The notes beneath the pieces were generated by a model. It did not search any database. It was not told the DNA's origin and saw only the letters and a program-made list of their open reading frames with translations. A stretch of 62,665 nucleotides of DNA, from IMG/VR virus record IMGVR_UViG_3300018080_000186, positions 1-62,665 of that record. One strand, 5' to 3'. Both the position numbers and the translations under genes were made by a program. Each line of letters opens with the position of its first letter. Position 1 is the stretch's first letter. Of this stretch, positions 50,596 through 58,756 are shown one piece after another. Source of the DNA: a virus.

Positions 50596-51547
50596 GAGCC
50601 AGCAGGATCCGAAGGTCGAGCTCGTGGCTGCAATGCCCGACCGTCCTGACCCCGACGATCTTCACATGAGGATCATCCGCTCGGCCAAGAACATGAAGCA
50701 GCTCGTGGAGGCGTACAAGATGGTACGCACCCATGTGCTCGACATGACGGAGCCCGACGACTGGATGATCCACGGACAGGATGGAGACCCGGATCCCAGG
50801 GTCTACCTCTGCGCCGACGGCGCCATCAGGATCGGACTCGGCCTCGGCGTTCAGTGGGGCGGCTTCAAGCAGGAGAGGATCGAGCACCAGGACTCCAACG
50901 GAGCCTTCTACGAGATCGTGACCACGGCCCACTTCATGTACTGCGGCCGCTACATCGAGGCGACCGGCTCCGCGGACACCCGCGACAGCTTCTTCTCCCA
51001 TCAGGGCCAGCTCGACAGCGACGATGTCGACATCCAGAACATCCGCTACAAGAGCGAGACGGCGTGCGTGCGCCGTGGCATCTCGGCCGTGCTCGCGCTG
51101 CGTGGGCTTCGAGTCTCCCACCTGCCCGATTCGATGAAGAGCCGTGTCCTCGGCAACACCGTCGGGTACGTGAAGGGCAACAAGGGCGGCAGCATCCAGG
51201 AGAAGGGTGAGCGCGAGCTCGCGGTGAAGTGCTGGAATGCCTGCATCACCATGTGCGGCGGCGACGTGGATGTCGCGACCAAACTGCTCGAGACGGTCAC
51301 CAAGTTCAAGGGCGACGACGGCGACGTCTGGGTGAAGGGTCCCGAGCACCTCAAGAAGATCAAGAGCGGCTGGCTGCAGCGCGTGAAGAACGATCTCGAG
51401 AAGGAGTGGCGGATGTGGAACGAGAAGGGCGCCATCCCCTACGTCATGGCCGACTTCGAGGCACCCCCCGAGGAGGGCCAGGGCGATGGTGGCGCTGACG
51501 GTGAGCCGAGCTCCGAGGAGCCCCCAGTCCAGAATCCGCTCGGGTGA
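50579..51547 (+). CDS. Probable single-strand annealing recombinase
   Basis: A 322-residue protein. The YKSETACVRRGISAVLALRGL segment near 160-180 recalls the ETxAxxRA..R helix of Erf/Rad52-type annealing proteins, and the gene is followed directly by a Cas4-like nuclease, the usual partner. The end is acidic and Pro/Gly-rich, typical for SSB-like or annealing proteins. Assignment is by context plus a weak motif. Confidence 0.5.
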   Translation: MNAPSESQQDPKVELVAAMPDRPDPDDLHMRIIRSAKNMKQLVEAYKMVRTHVLDMTEPDDWMIHGQDGDPDPRVYLCADGAIRIGLGLGVQWGGFKQERIEHQDSNGAFYEIVTTAHFMYCGRYIEATGSADTRDSFFSHQGQLDSDDVDIQNIRYKSETACVRRGISAVLALRGLRVSHLPDSMKSRVLGNTVGYVKGNKGGSIQEKGERELAVKCWNACITMCGGDVDVATKLLETVTKFKGDDGDVWVKGPEHLKKIKSGWLQRVKNDLEKEWRMWNEKGAIPYVMADFEAPPEEGQGDGGADGEPSSEEPPVQNPLG

Positions 51548-51550
51548 TCC

Positions 51551-52573
51551 ATGGAGACACTGGGGATCGCCAAGAGGCTGGATGAGGAAGCGAAGGGCCG
51601 GATCAAGATCTGGCCGGCGAAGTCGAACCGGGCCTCCTCGCTCGGCCGGCCCTGCATCCGCTACCACGTCCTGAGACGGACCAGGTGGAACGAGATGCGG
51701 GCCCACGACCTCGGACTGCAGCGGGTCTTCGATGAGGGAGTGGCGCAGGAGAAGATCGTCCTGCAGCGCCTCATGGCCATCGGCGTCGAGGTGCTCGAGC
51801 AGCAGCGTGCGTTCCGGGTGCCGCCACGGTGTCAGGGGTGCGGTCACTTCCGCGACATGTTCCAGACCACGGCCGCGTGCCCCGAGTGCGGCACCGACGA
51901 CTGGTACGACTACCAGATCACCGGCCACATCGACGGCATGGTGGACGACGGGATGGGCTACCACATTCCCCTTGAGATCAAGAGCATGAGCCCGTGGGCG
52001 TTCAACACCCTCTACTCCGCCGAGGACCTTGTGGAGACCATGCTCGCCGGCCCTCCGCACCACCAGACCTACCCGCCGCAGCTCCTGCTCTACATGAAGT
52101 TCACCGGCAAGCCTCGGGGCGCGTGGCTCTTCAAGGAGAAATTGGCGGGCCGACATCACGATCCCGTGATCTACCTCTCCCCCCACGAGCACATCATCGA
52201 GGGGCTGCTCGACAAGGCCCGGGTCATCAATGATCACATCGAGCAGAAGACCGAACCGGATCCTATCAACGACTACTCGATCTGCTCGGCGTGTGGGTTC
52301 AACCACATCTGCCTGCCTGGCCATGAGGGCAAGCAGGCGATCATGGACGCGGAGCTCGAGTGGTACGTGGATGAGAAGCGCAAGCGCGAGGATAGCATTC
52401 GCGATGTGAAGGCCGAGATCCGGGCCCTCGAGGACGAGATCAAGGAGAGAACGAAGGGGCGCGAGGAGATGATCATCAGCGGCAAGTACCGCTGTGTACC
52501 TCGCACCGTGAACGTGAAGCCTCGAGAGGGGTACTCCTACACCAAGTACGAATTTCAGAACGCGACAGAGTAA
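51551..52573 (+). CDS. PD-(D/E)XK nuclease, Cas4/RecB-like
   Basis: A 340-residue protein. GHIDGM (Asp128) and LEIKSM (Glu142, Lys144) form the PD-(D/E)XK core. An inserted CxxC pair (CQGCGH, CPECG) binds zinc and a late CSACGFNHIC suggests an Fe-S or zinc site as in Cas4. A coiled coil follows. Likely the exonuclease of the recombination pair. Confidence 0.75.
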   Translation: METLGIAKRLDEEAKGRIKIWPAKSNRASSLGRPCIRYHVLRRTRWNEMRAHDLGLQRVFDEGVAQEKIVLQRLMAIGVEVLEQQRAFRVPPRCQGCGHFRDMFQTTAACPECGTDDWYDYQITGHIDGMVDDGMGYHIPLEIKSMSPWAFNTLYSAEDLVETMLAGPPHHQTYPPQLLLYMKFTGKPRGAWLFKEKLAGRHHDPVIYLSPHEHIIEGLLDKARVINDHIEQKTEPDPINDYSICSACGFNHICLPGHEGKQAIMDAELEWYVDEKRKREDSIRDVKAEIRALEDEIKERTKGREEMIISGKYRCVPRTVNVKPREGYSYTKYEFQNATE

Positions 52574-52577
52574 CCAC

Positions 52578-52622
52578 GACCGAGGGCCCTGCGGGAACTG
52601 CCTCCCTCGAGGGCCCTCGGTC
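52578..52622 (+). terminator. 13-bp inverted repeat after the nuclease gene
   Basis: GACCGAGGGCCCT (52578-52590) pairs perfectly with AGGGCCCTCGGTC (52610-52622) around 19 bases. It ends 18 bases before ATG 52640 and may attenuate transcription into the replication genes. No T-run. Confidence 0.55.
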
Positions 52623-52639
52623 ACAACATGGAGGACGAC

Positions 52640-52840
52640 ATGGCAAAGGACAACGGAAAGAAGAGCAAGACCTTCCGCAGCAAGGAGCAGATCGCATTCG
52701 AGCACGGGCGCCAGCTCATGAACTACTGCGTCGGTGCCGGGAAGTGGGACTGGGTCGAGCAGCTCACCCCGATTATCAAGGACCTCGCGCCGAGCGACCA
52801 GGCCGATCCGCAGAAGGAGCTCGCCGTCGATCCGCAGTAG
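52640..52840 (+). CDS. Small Lys-rich helical protein
   Basis: A 66-residue protein; ATG 52640 is preferred over 52628 because GGAGG lies between them. Basic N-terminus, Trp-containing helix. Unknown. Confidence 0.6.
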   Translation: MAKDNGKKSKTFRSKEQIAFEHGRQLMNYCVGAGKWDWVEQLTPIIKDLAPSDQADPQKELAVDPQ

Positions 52841-52844
52841 TCGG

Positions 52845-52871
52845 TTGACAGCGGCCGAGGGCCGTGAGAGT
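52845..52871 (+). promoter_or_regulatory. Possible internal promoter before the replisome organizer
   Basis: A perfect TTGACA at 52845-52850, but the -10 region (GAGAGT/GAGTCT near 52866-52873) is poor. It would give a long leader containing the hairpin at 52930. Confidence 0.35.
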
Positions 52872-52929
52872 CTGGTTCTGCCACGAACGATCTGGGAGCA
52901 CTCATGAGATCATCTACATTTTCGACCAT

Positions 52930-52985
52930 CCGGTGGGGCCCCGTGGGGGTTTCCCAGATACCCCGTGGCCGCGGGGTCCCACCGG
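52930..52985 (+). promoter_or_regulatory. 14-bp leader hairpin of the replisome organizer gene
   Basis: CCGGTGGGGCCCCG (52930-52943) pairs with CGGGGTCCCACCGG (52972-52985) with one G-T wobble around a 28-base loop that can itself fold. It ends 6 bases before the GAGGAGG ribosome site, a good place for translational or antitermination control of replication. Confidence 0.6.
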
Positions 52986-53004
52986 GTGGCCGAGGAGGTG
53001 GGTG

Positions 53005-53892
53005 ATGGGGCGGTGGATCCGAGTCGACGTTCTCGTCCACGACAACCCGAAGGTCGTGGCTGCCGGATTCTGGGGAATGACGGTCATCCAGGCCGCCTGG
53101 AGGATGAGCAAGGCTCACGATCTCGACGGTGAGCTCTCCGACCGCCACTGGACCCCCCAGATGCTGCTGAGATGGACCCTGGCGACCCCAGATCAGCTCG
53201 AGGACATCCAGGACGGGATGGCGGCCTGCATCAGCGAGGGGCTGGTGGAAACCGTTACGCGTAACGACCGTAACGCATTTCAGCTACACGATTGGGACGA
53301 CTACCAGAAGGATCCGACGGCCGCCGAGAGGATGAGAAGATACCGAGAGCGAAAGAAGAAGGAGAAGAAATCTAACGTAAGTGCCCGAAAACTCGATCCA
53401 GCACCCCCCGTTACGCGTAACGGCCGTAACGTTACGCTACAGGACATGACAGGACAAGACAGAAGAATGGATGAGAGGGGACGCTCTTCTCGTATGGAGA
53501 GATCTGATTCGACAGCATTGTCAGAATCGAATGAGCATAGAGACAGCAGTATCGAGAGTAGTGATCGTAGCGCCCCCTTGGTCTGGGACCTGTGGCCCAT
53601 CTACATCGAGTTTTACAATGAGTCGAAAGGTGTCCCGCCTGCCACAAGCTCCTCCACACAGACCCAACTTGAGAAACTCTACGACTACATCGGCCAGATC
53701 ATGGATCAGGAGCAGGTGTCCTCTGCGGACGAGGATGATCGACACCAGAAGACTCTCATGTTCGCGAGGGCCGTCCTGAAAAAGTACTTCGAGAGCGATG
53801 ATGAGTTCGTGGTCAACAAGGCCGAGTTCTCCCTGGCCTACTTCGTGAGCAACGCGATGCCATCTCTTGCCAGCAAGGTTCTTGGGAAATGA
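53005..53892 (+). CDS. Replisome organizer / initiator
   Basis: A 295-residue protein. The N-terminal 120 residues, with DLDGELSDRHWTP..LLRWTLATPDQL and HDWDDYQKDPT, match the winged-helix N-domain of phage replisome organizers. A basic helix (MRRYRERKKKEKK) and a long Ser/Arg/Asp linker lead to a small C-terminal domain, the expected helicase-loader end. It immediately precedes and overlaps the DnaB gene. DNA repeats inside the gene encode the repeated peptide VTRNxRN. Confidence 0.75.
   Translation: MGRWIRVDVLVHDNPKVVAAGFWGMTVIQAAWRMSKAHDLDGELSDRHWTPQMLLRWTLATPDQLEDIQDGMAACISEGLVETVTRNDRNAFQLHDWDDYQKDPTAAERMRRYRERKKKEKKSNVSARKLDPAPPVTRNGRNVTLQDMTGQDRRMDERGRSSRMERSDSTALSESNEHRDSSIESSDRSAPLVWDLWPIYIEFYNESKGVPPATSSSTQTQLEKLYDYIGQIMDQEQVSSADEDDRHQKTLMFARAVLKKYFESDDEFVVNKAEFSLAYFVSNAMPSLASKVLGK
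53253..53437. other. Candidate replication origin inside the initiator gene
   Basis: Two near-identical blocks lie in the initiator gene. CCGTTACGCGTAACG with the palindrome GTTACGCGTAAC at 53254-53265 is followed by CCGTAACG. The same block occurs at 53410-53421, extended by GTAACGTTAC (53426-53435). Between them is a TAACGTAAG half-site. An AT-richer linker follows. Iterons within the initiator gene are the lambda O arrangement. Confidence 0.6.
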
Positions 53893-55337
53893 GCGCCCCC
53901 ATCGGTACATACCAGGGCAAGACTCCTCCGCACTCAACCGAGGCCGAGCAGTCAGTGCTTGGCGCTGTCCTTCTTAGGCAAAACGTGATGGACGAGATCG
54001 TGGATGTGGTGAGGGTCAGCGACTTCTTCCACGAGGCCAACGGTACGATCTTCGACGCGATGTGCGATCTGCACGAGAAGCGCAAGCCCATCGACCCGGT
54101 CACCCTTGGTGAGAAGCTCAGATCCAAGGGGATGCTCGAACAGGTGGGCGGGCTGCAGTACATCATCTCGCTCCCCGACAAGGTGGTGACCACGGCGAAC
54201 ATCCGGCAGCACGCTCGCATCATCGCTAACTCGTCCACGTACCGTGCTGTCGCCGGAGTCTGCATGGACACGCTCCAGCAGGTCTACAACTGGGACCTCG
54301 ATGACGCGCCCAATTACGCTTCGGATGTGCAGGGGCGACTTGACGAGGTCGTGGACCGTCGAGAGCAGCAAAGGATCGCCTCCATACGCGAGGGAGTCTC
54401 GCAGACACTCAAGAAGATGAACGAGGAGCTCAAGAGCCCCAGGACGCTCACGGGGGTCTCCACTGGATTCTTCGGAGTCGATCAGTTCACGCAGGGATTG
54501 CAGCCATCGGATCTGATCATCGTCGCAGGCCGTCCGTCGATGGGCAAGACAGCCGTGGCGATGAACATGGCCGTCAACGCGGCGAAGAGCGAGGTCGAGT
54601 TCGTCAAGGAGCACGGAGAGGAAGACGATCAGCCACGGAGGATCGCAGTCTTCTCCTTGGAGATGAGCACGGACAAGCTGATTCGACGGATGCTCGCGGT
54701 TGAGGCTGGCGTACCGGGATGGAGGCTGATGAATCCAAAGAGCCTCTCCACGAAGGCAACCGAGAGCATCGTGGCCGCTGGGGGCGCCCTCGATGCTCTC
54801 CCGATTGTCATCGATGACACGGATGGGATGAACGTGCGTGACATTGTGGTTAGGTCACGCCGACTCAACCGACGACAGCCGCTGTCGATGGTCGTCGTGG
54901 ACTACCTGCAGATCGTGAAGGCTCTTCCGCGCAAGGGAGATAAGTACAACCGGGACCGCGAGCTCGGGGAGATCACCGCTGCCCTGAAGGGGCTCGCGAA
55001 GGAGCTGCAGATCCCCGTGCTCCTCATCAGCCAGCTCAACCGTGGCAACGAGTCGAGACAGGACAAGCGGCCTCAGCTTTCGGATCTGCGAGAGTCGGGA
55101 GCCATCGAGCAGGATGCCGACGTCGTGGCCTTCATTCACCGCGAGGCCTACTACGACGAGAAGGCTGATCGCGAGCTGGCCGAGCTCATCTTCCGCAAGC
55201 AGCGCAACGGTCCCCTCGGCACCGTGCTGCTTCGATGGGAGGAGCACATCACCAGGTTCAGCAACACCGCGGAGCAAGACGAGCTCGCGGCCTCATTCGA
55301 GCAGGAGGGGTTCGATTGGGATCAGCAACCATCCTAG
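53889..55337 (+). CDS. dnaB: Replicative DNA helicase (DnaB-like)
   Basis: A 482-residue protein of normal DnaB length. N-domain PHSTEAEQSVLGAVL, Walker A GRPSMGKT near 213-220, Walker B VVVDYLQI, and LLISQLNRG...RPQLSDLRESGAIEQDADVV. No intein. It unwinds DNA at the viral fork and should load through the organizer encoded just upstream, with host primase and polymerase. Confidence 0.95.
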   Translation: MSAPIGTYQGKTPPHSTEAEQSVLGAVLLRQNVMDEIVDVVRVSDFFHEANGTIFDAMCDLHEKRKPIDPVTLGEKLRSKGMLEQVGGLQYIISLPDKVVTTANIRQHARIIANSSTYRAVAGVCMDTLQQVYNWDLDDAPNYASDVQGRLDEVVDRREQQRIASIREGVSQTLKKMNEELKSPRTLTGVSTGFFGVDQFTQGLQPSDLIIVAGRPSMGKTAVAMNMAVNAAKSEVEFVKEHGEEDDQPRRIAVFSLEMSTDKLIRRMLAVEAGVPGWRLMNPKSLSTKATESIVAAGGALDALPIVIDDTDGMNVRDIVVRSRRLNRRQPLSMVVVDYLQIVKALPRKGDKYNRDRELGEITAALKGLAKELQIPVLLISQLNRGNESRQDKRPQLSDLRESGAIEQDADVVAFIHREAYYDEKADRELAELIFRKQRNGPLGTVLLRWEEHITRFSNTAEQDELAASFEQEGFDWDQQPS

Positions 55338-55858
55338 CCGTGGACCCCGGTGCCTCGAGCGGATGGGCGATCCTCACGGGCATGAAGGTGGCCGACTGGG
55401 GGGTCGTGAGGCTCGGCAATGTCAACGCACCCGATGAGATGAGAATGGTGGGCTCCCAGGCCGTCCGGCTCGGGGCCCGCACCATGATCATCGAGGGTCC
55501 GTTCCCCTTCACCCCACCTCACGCGAAAGATCTGGAGGAGGACGACAAGGTCCGCATCGGATGGCGCACAGGATACTCCCTCGGCGTGTCGCGTGGACGG
55601 TGGGAGCAGACTGCCCTGCTCGTCGGTCTCGGCGTCGAGGAGGTCAATCCGAGGACCTGGCAGGCTGCTACGGTTGGCACGGGCCGTCGAGAGCAGCAGA
55701 TCGCGAAGTACCGAGACCGAGCGGCCTCAATGGCGAAGGTTTCGGCAAAGGAGATCCCCGCTGACGCTGCTGCTGCCATCTGCATCGGTGACTGGTGGAT
55801 GGTTCGCGAGCGCATTCAGCCCCCCTGGAAGAAGGGCGGATTCCGCCTGAAACCCTGA
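55316..55858 (+). CDS. RuvC-like nuclease (Holliday junction resolvase fold)
   Basis: A 180-residue protein. LAVDPGASSGW (Asp10) and TMIIEGPF (Glu60) match the RNase H-fold RuvC core, and late Asp residues (ADAAAAICIGDWW) complete it. TTG 55316 is chosen because AGGAGGGG ends 5 bases upstream and it begins right at the first strand. It overlaps dnaB by 22 bases. Confidence 0.7.
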   Translation: MGSATILAVDPGASSGWAILTGMKVADWGVVRLGNVNAPDEMRMVGSQAVRLGARTMIIEGPFPFTPPHAKDLEEDDKVRIGWRTGYSLGVSRGRWEQTALLVGLGVEEVNPRTWQAATVGTGRREQQIAKYRDRAASMAKVSAKEIPADAAAAICIGDWWMVRERIQPPWKKGGFRLKP

Positions 55859-55873
55859 TCTGACCGGACCATA

Positions 55874-55893
55874 GGCACCGGAGAGGCACCGGA
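55874..55893 (+). repeat. Two GGCACCGGA repeats
   Basis: GGCACCGGA at 55874-55882 and 55885-55893, period 11. Same ACCGG core as the repeats that follow. Confidence 0.4.
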
Positions 55894-55911
55894 CGATGTT
55901 TCGGAAAATGC

Positions 55912-55947
55912 TCCGGTTGAGGATCCGGTAGAGGATCCGGTCGATTC
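55912..55947 (+). repeat. Three 12-bp TCCGGT iterons
   Basis: TCCGGTTGAGGA, TCCGGTAGAGGA and TCCGGTCGATTC in perfect tandem, with a degenerate fourth unit, just upstream of a TTGACA promoter. They could be an operator array or a second replication-control locus. Confidence 0.55.
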
Positions 55948-55956
55948 ATCGGTTCC

Positions 55957-55986
55957 TTGACATCCCCTGCAGCCCTCTGATACCAC
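55957..55986 (+). promoter_or_regulatory. Promoter of the 56.0-59.9 kb unit
   Basis: TTGACA (55957-55962), 18 bases, TACCAC (55981-55986). It lies directly after the iterons, so a protein bound there would act on it. Confidence 0.55.
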
Positions 55987-56015
55987 TTTGAACGTGCGGG
56001 GCAGGGGAGTGTGCG

Positions 56016-56492
56016 GTGAGTTCCAACCAGCACGACAAGCTCGGGCTGACGCCAGAGCAGATCGAAGCACTCGAAAATCCTGAGAAGCGAAAGCAGGGCG
56101 ACACCCGCGAGCTCACGCCCGAGCAGCGCAGGGCCGTCGAGAAGCGCAAGCAGGTGACCGCCCCCACCGTCTCGTCGTTCCAGCACCCAGATCAGACCTG
56201 GAAAAAGATCCAGGGACGTGAAGGACCAAGCCCCTTCGACAAGCTCCTCGAGCACAAGGGGGCGATGCTCGAGGAGGACGTGTGCTGCAAGTGCCGTCAC
56301 TTCGTGGACAAAAAGCAGGGACAGGAGGAGTTGAAGCGCGACCAGTTCTGGGAGCGTGTCTTCAACAACCACGGCGATGGCACCGATTTCAAGCTCAAGC
56401 ACATCGGTGATCCCAGGGCTTACTCCATCTGTCGTCTGAAGGGATGCGCCACGCACGAGCTCGGCATGGACTGCAAGGAGTTCGAGCAGTGA
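56016..56492 (+). CDS. Zinc-binding protein with disordered N-terminus
   Basis: A 158-residue protein from GTG 56016 behind GGGGAG. Charged N-terminal half, then CCKCRHF and C..KGC...MDCKEFE, a Cys pattern common in phage proteins. Unknown. Confidence 0.65.
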   Translation: MSSNQHDKLGLTPEQIEALENPEKRKQGDTRELTPEQRRAVEKRKQVTAPTVSSFQHPDQTWKKIQGREGPSPFDKLLEHKGAMLEEDVCCKCRHFVDKKQGQEELKRDQFWERVFNNHGDGTDFKLKHIGDPRAYSICRLKGCATHELGMDCKEFEQ

Positions 56493-56776
56493 CCCCAGTC
56501 GAGCTCCTGCTCTACTGGCTGGCCCCAACCCTCGCGATTGTCTACGTGGTCGGCTACTCGTTGCTGTTCGATTCCATTCGGAAGTGGACTCGGTGGCCGC
56601 AGATCATCAAGGACCTGCTCGGTTGTCCGATGTGCATCGGTGGTTGGGCCGGGATGTTCGTAGGATTCATGAACTGGATGCCGGTCGAATGGCCGGCGGG
56701 GATGCAACACGTCGCCCTCGGGTGCTGTCTGTCGATCTCGGCGCAGTATCTCATCGAGGTTTTTGGAAGGGAGTGA
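56489..56776 (+). CDS. DUF1360-like membrane protein
   Basis: A 95-residue protein from GTG 56489. Helices near 5-25, 42-60 and 68-88, with LLGCPMCIGGWAGMFVG between, the C-x2-C-x2-W pattern of DUF1360-type proteins. Inner-membrane location expected. Confidence 0.65.
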   Translation: MTPVELLLYWLAPTLAIVYVVGYSLLFDSIRKWTRWPQIIKDLLGCPMCIGGWAGMFVGFMNWMPVEWPAGMQHVALGCCLSISAQYLIEVFGRE

Positions 56777-56779
56777 GAC

Positions 56780-58753
56780 ATGGCAGCGAAGGGAAGGAAG
56801 CAGGTCGAGAAAATCAGTGGCAGTCCTCTGCAGAAGCTCCTGGCTCTGGCGCAGGAGCACAACCTCGAGCACTACCGATGCCTGGTCCGTCGGCGCAAGC
56901 CCGACGGCACGATGAAGATCATCAAGACCTACAAGCATCTCAAGCCGGAAGAGATCGACCACATGGTGGACTGGATCCCGGAGATGTACGGAGGCGGTGA
57001 CTTCGAGGTGGAGATCACGCACCCGATGGATCCTCAGCAGAGGTGGTACAACTGGGGCTTCGAGGCGGAGGGAGATCCCGTCGAGCCTCAGCGCAAGGGG
57101 TCGACTCCCGTCAGTGGCATCGACCAGTCCCTGCAGGGGGCGCAGGCGCAGCAGCAGTACCCCCCGTGGAATCCTCCGCAGCAGCATGCCCCGATGGCGC
57201 AGCAGGGCCCACCGAGACCGGGGATGCCCCCCGGATCTCCCCTCGCCGGGTACGCCCCTCCCGGAATGCCCCAGTACAACCCGTGGGGCTACCAGCGCCC
57301 ACAGGCCACCCCGCAGTCCACAGGCCCCTCGGCTCGCGAGAGGGCCCTCGAGCAGGAGATGGCGGCGCTGAGGAAGCAGAACGAGGACATGCTCCGCAAT
57401 CTCCAGGACCAGCGCCACCAGGAGGAGCTCCGTCGTCAGCGCGAGGAGTCGGATCGGCAGTTCCGCGAGCTCAAGACGAGCATGGACCAGCAGATCCAGC
57501 TCCTGAAGAACGAGCTCACGCAGAACCGCAACCGCCCCGACGACGGCGGCGGCATGAAGGATCTGTTCAACATCTTCATGAAGAGCCAGGAGGCCAACCA
57601 GACCATGCTCACCTCGCTGATGAAGCGAGACAGCGAGAGTGCCAAGGACCAGCTCAAGCACATGCAGTCGCAGATGGAGAAGGATCTGGAGTTCCGCAAG
57701 GAGATGTACCAGATGGCGATGGACCAGAAGGATCCATCGCAGGCCGCGGCGATGCTCGACGTGATGGGCCAGCAGACCGCCTCGATGCTCAACCTCATCA
57801 ACCAGGCGGTGAGCTCGGGTCTGCTCGGCCAGGCCGACGGAGATCCCGCATGGCTGAGAGCGGTGCAGCAGGGGCTGCAGGGGCTGCAGGAGTTCGGGCA
57901 GAATTTCCTCACGGCCAAGCAGCAGGAGGCCGCGATGGCCCAGCTCCGTCAGCCACCGCAGCCCGGAGCCCCGAGGTTCCCCCCGCAGAGACCCGGAGCC
58001 CCGCCGCAGCAGGGCCCACCGATGCCTGGACAGGCCCCCGCGGCGCCGGCGATGCCGCCACAGGGCCCGCAGGCACCGACGGCGGTACCGGGGATGCAGG
58101 CGGCCGGACTCGGCCAGCCCCCGGCCCAGGCGCAGCAGCAGGAGCAGGAGCCCGAGGATGAGGAGGAATACGAGGAGGGAGGGGCACCTCAGGCTCCCCC
58201 CTCTCTCATCGTCCCGATCCAGAAATACGAGGAGGGAGGGGCACCTCAGGCTCCCCCCTCGCTCATCATTCCGATTCAGAGGTTCACCAGCGCCATCGCG
58301 GATGGGGCACCCCCGGAGATCGTCGCGGACCTCATCTACTCCTTCGTGGACTTCCTCCGTGCCAACGACATGCTGCCGCCGGAGTGGCGCAACGTCTACA
58401 CCGACCCGGCCGACACCATCGACAAGTTCCTGCAGGCGTTCGTTCCCCACATCCAGCCCACCCGTGACTACCTGACTGAGGTCGGGGGCTACTTCCTCGA
58501 GAACGAGCGCGAGTACGGTCCCGACAGCGAAGACGGGAGCCCCGGGCCGAGCGCGAAGCTCCAGGTCGTGGATTCTCCAACCCCGCCGGCGTCCCCCGAC
58601 GAGGAGGAACCGGAGGTGCAGGAGGTCGAGGCGAAGGAGAAGGTGATCGAGGAGGAGGAGACGGAGAGCGACAAACCCGATCCCGACATCGAGCCACCCT
58701 CACCGCTCGAGCCGCCCAAGGACGAGAGCCCGCAGCCCCCGGCCTCGGAGTAG
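56780..58753 (+). CDS. Large Pro/Gln-rich coiled-coil protein
   Basis: A 657-residue protein. An N-terminal basic domain (1-80), a Pro/Gln/Gly-rich stretch (110-180), long coiled coils (190-310), a helical region, a second Pro/Gln-rich stretch, a tandem 19-residue repeat (58169-58282), a compact helical domain (about 500-590) and an acidic Pro-rich tail. It lies just before the late operon. A scaffold or assembly organiser is plausible; no tape-measure features. Confidence 0.7.
   Translation: MAAKGRKQVEKISGSPLQKLLALAQEHNLEHYRCLVRRRKPDGTMKIIKTYKHLKPEEIDHMVDWIPEMYGGGDFEVEITHPMDPQQRWYNWGFEAEGDPVEPQRKGSTPVSGIDQSLQGAQAQQQYPPWNPPQQHAPMAQQGPPRPGMPPGSPLAGYAPPGMPQYNPWGYQRPQATPQSTGPSARERALEQEMAALRKQNEDMLRNLQDQRHQEELRRQREESDRQFRELKTSMDQQIQLLKNELTQNRNRPDDGGGMKDLFNIFMKSQEANQTMLTSLMKRDSESAKDQLKHMQSQMEKDLEFRKEMYQMAMDQKDPSQAAAMLDVMGQQTASMLNLINQAVSSGLLGQADGDPAWLRAVQQGLQGLQEFGQNFLTAKQQEAAMAQLRQPPQPGAPRFPPQRPGAPPQQGPPMPGQAPAAPAMPPQGPQAPTAVPGMQAAGLGQPPAQAQQQEQEPEDEEEYEEGGAPQAPPSLIVPIQKYEEGGAPQAPPSLIIPIQRFTSAIADGAPPEIVADLIYSFVDFLRANDMLPPEWRNVYTDPADTIDKFLQAFVPHIQPTRDYLTEVGGYFLENEREYGPDSEDGSPGPSAKLQVVDSPTPPASPDEEEPEVQEVEAKEKVIEEEETESDKPDPDIEPPSPLEPPKDESPQPPASE
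58169..58282 (+). repeat. Tandem 57-bp repeat within the coiled-coil gene
   Basis: Two units (58169-58225, 58226-58282) encode YEEGGAPQAPPSL followed by I-V/I-P-I-Q-K/R. The few differences are mostly silent or conservative, so the duplication is recent. Confidence 0.8.
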
Positions 58754-58756
58754 GCC

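Noticed and set aside
50543-52705. Long minus-strand open frame of 720 codons
   Set aside because: It mirrors well-supported plus-strand recombination genes; high GC3 produces such antisense frames. No ribosome site or recognisable motif.
58169-58282. CRISPR-like repeat
   Set aside because: Two adjacent in-frame coding units with no spacers; it is a simple tandem duplication.
56420-58450. Long minus-strand open frame of 676 codons
   Set aside because: Shadow of the coiled-coil gene; low-complexity Leu/Arg/His composition typical of antisense frames.
56780-58753. Tape-measure protein
   Set aside because: It is Pro/Gln-rich with acidic tail, has no membrane helices and no tail genes nearby.
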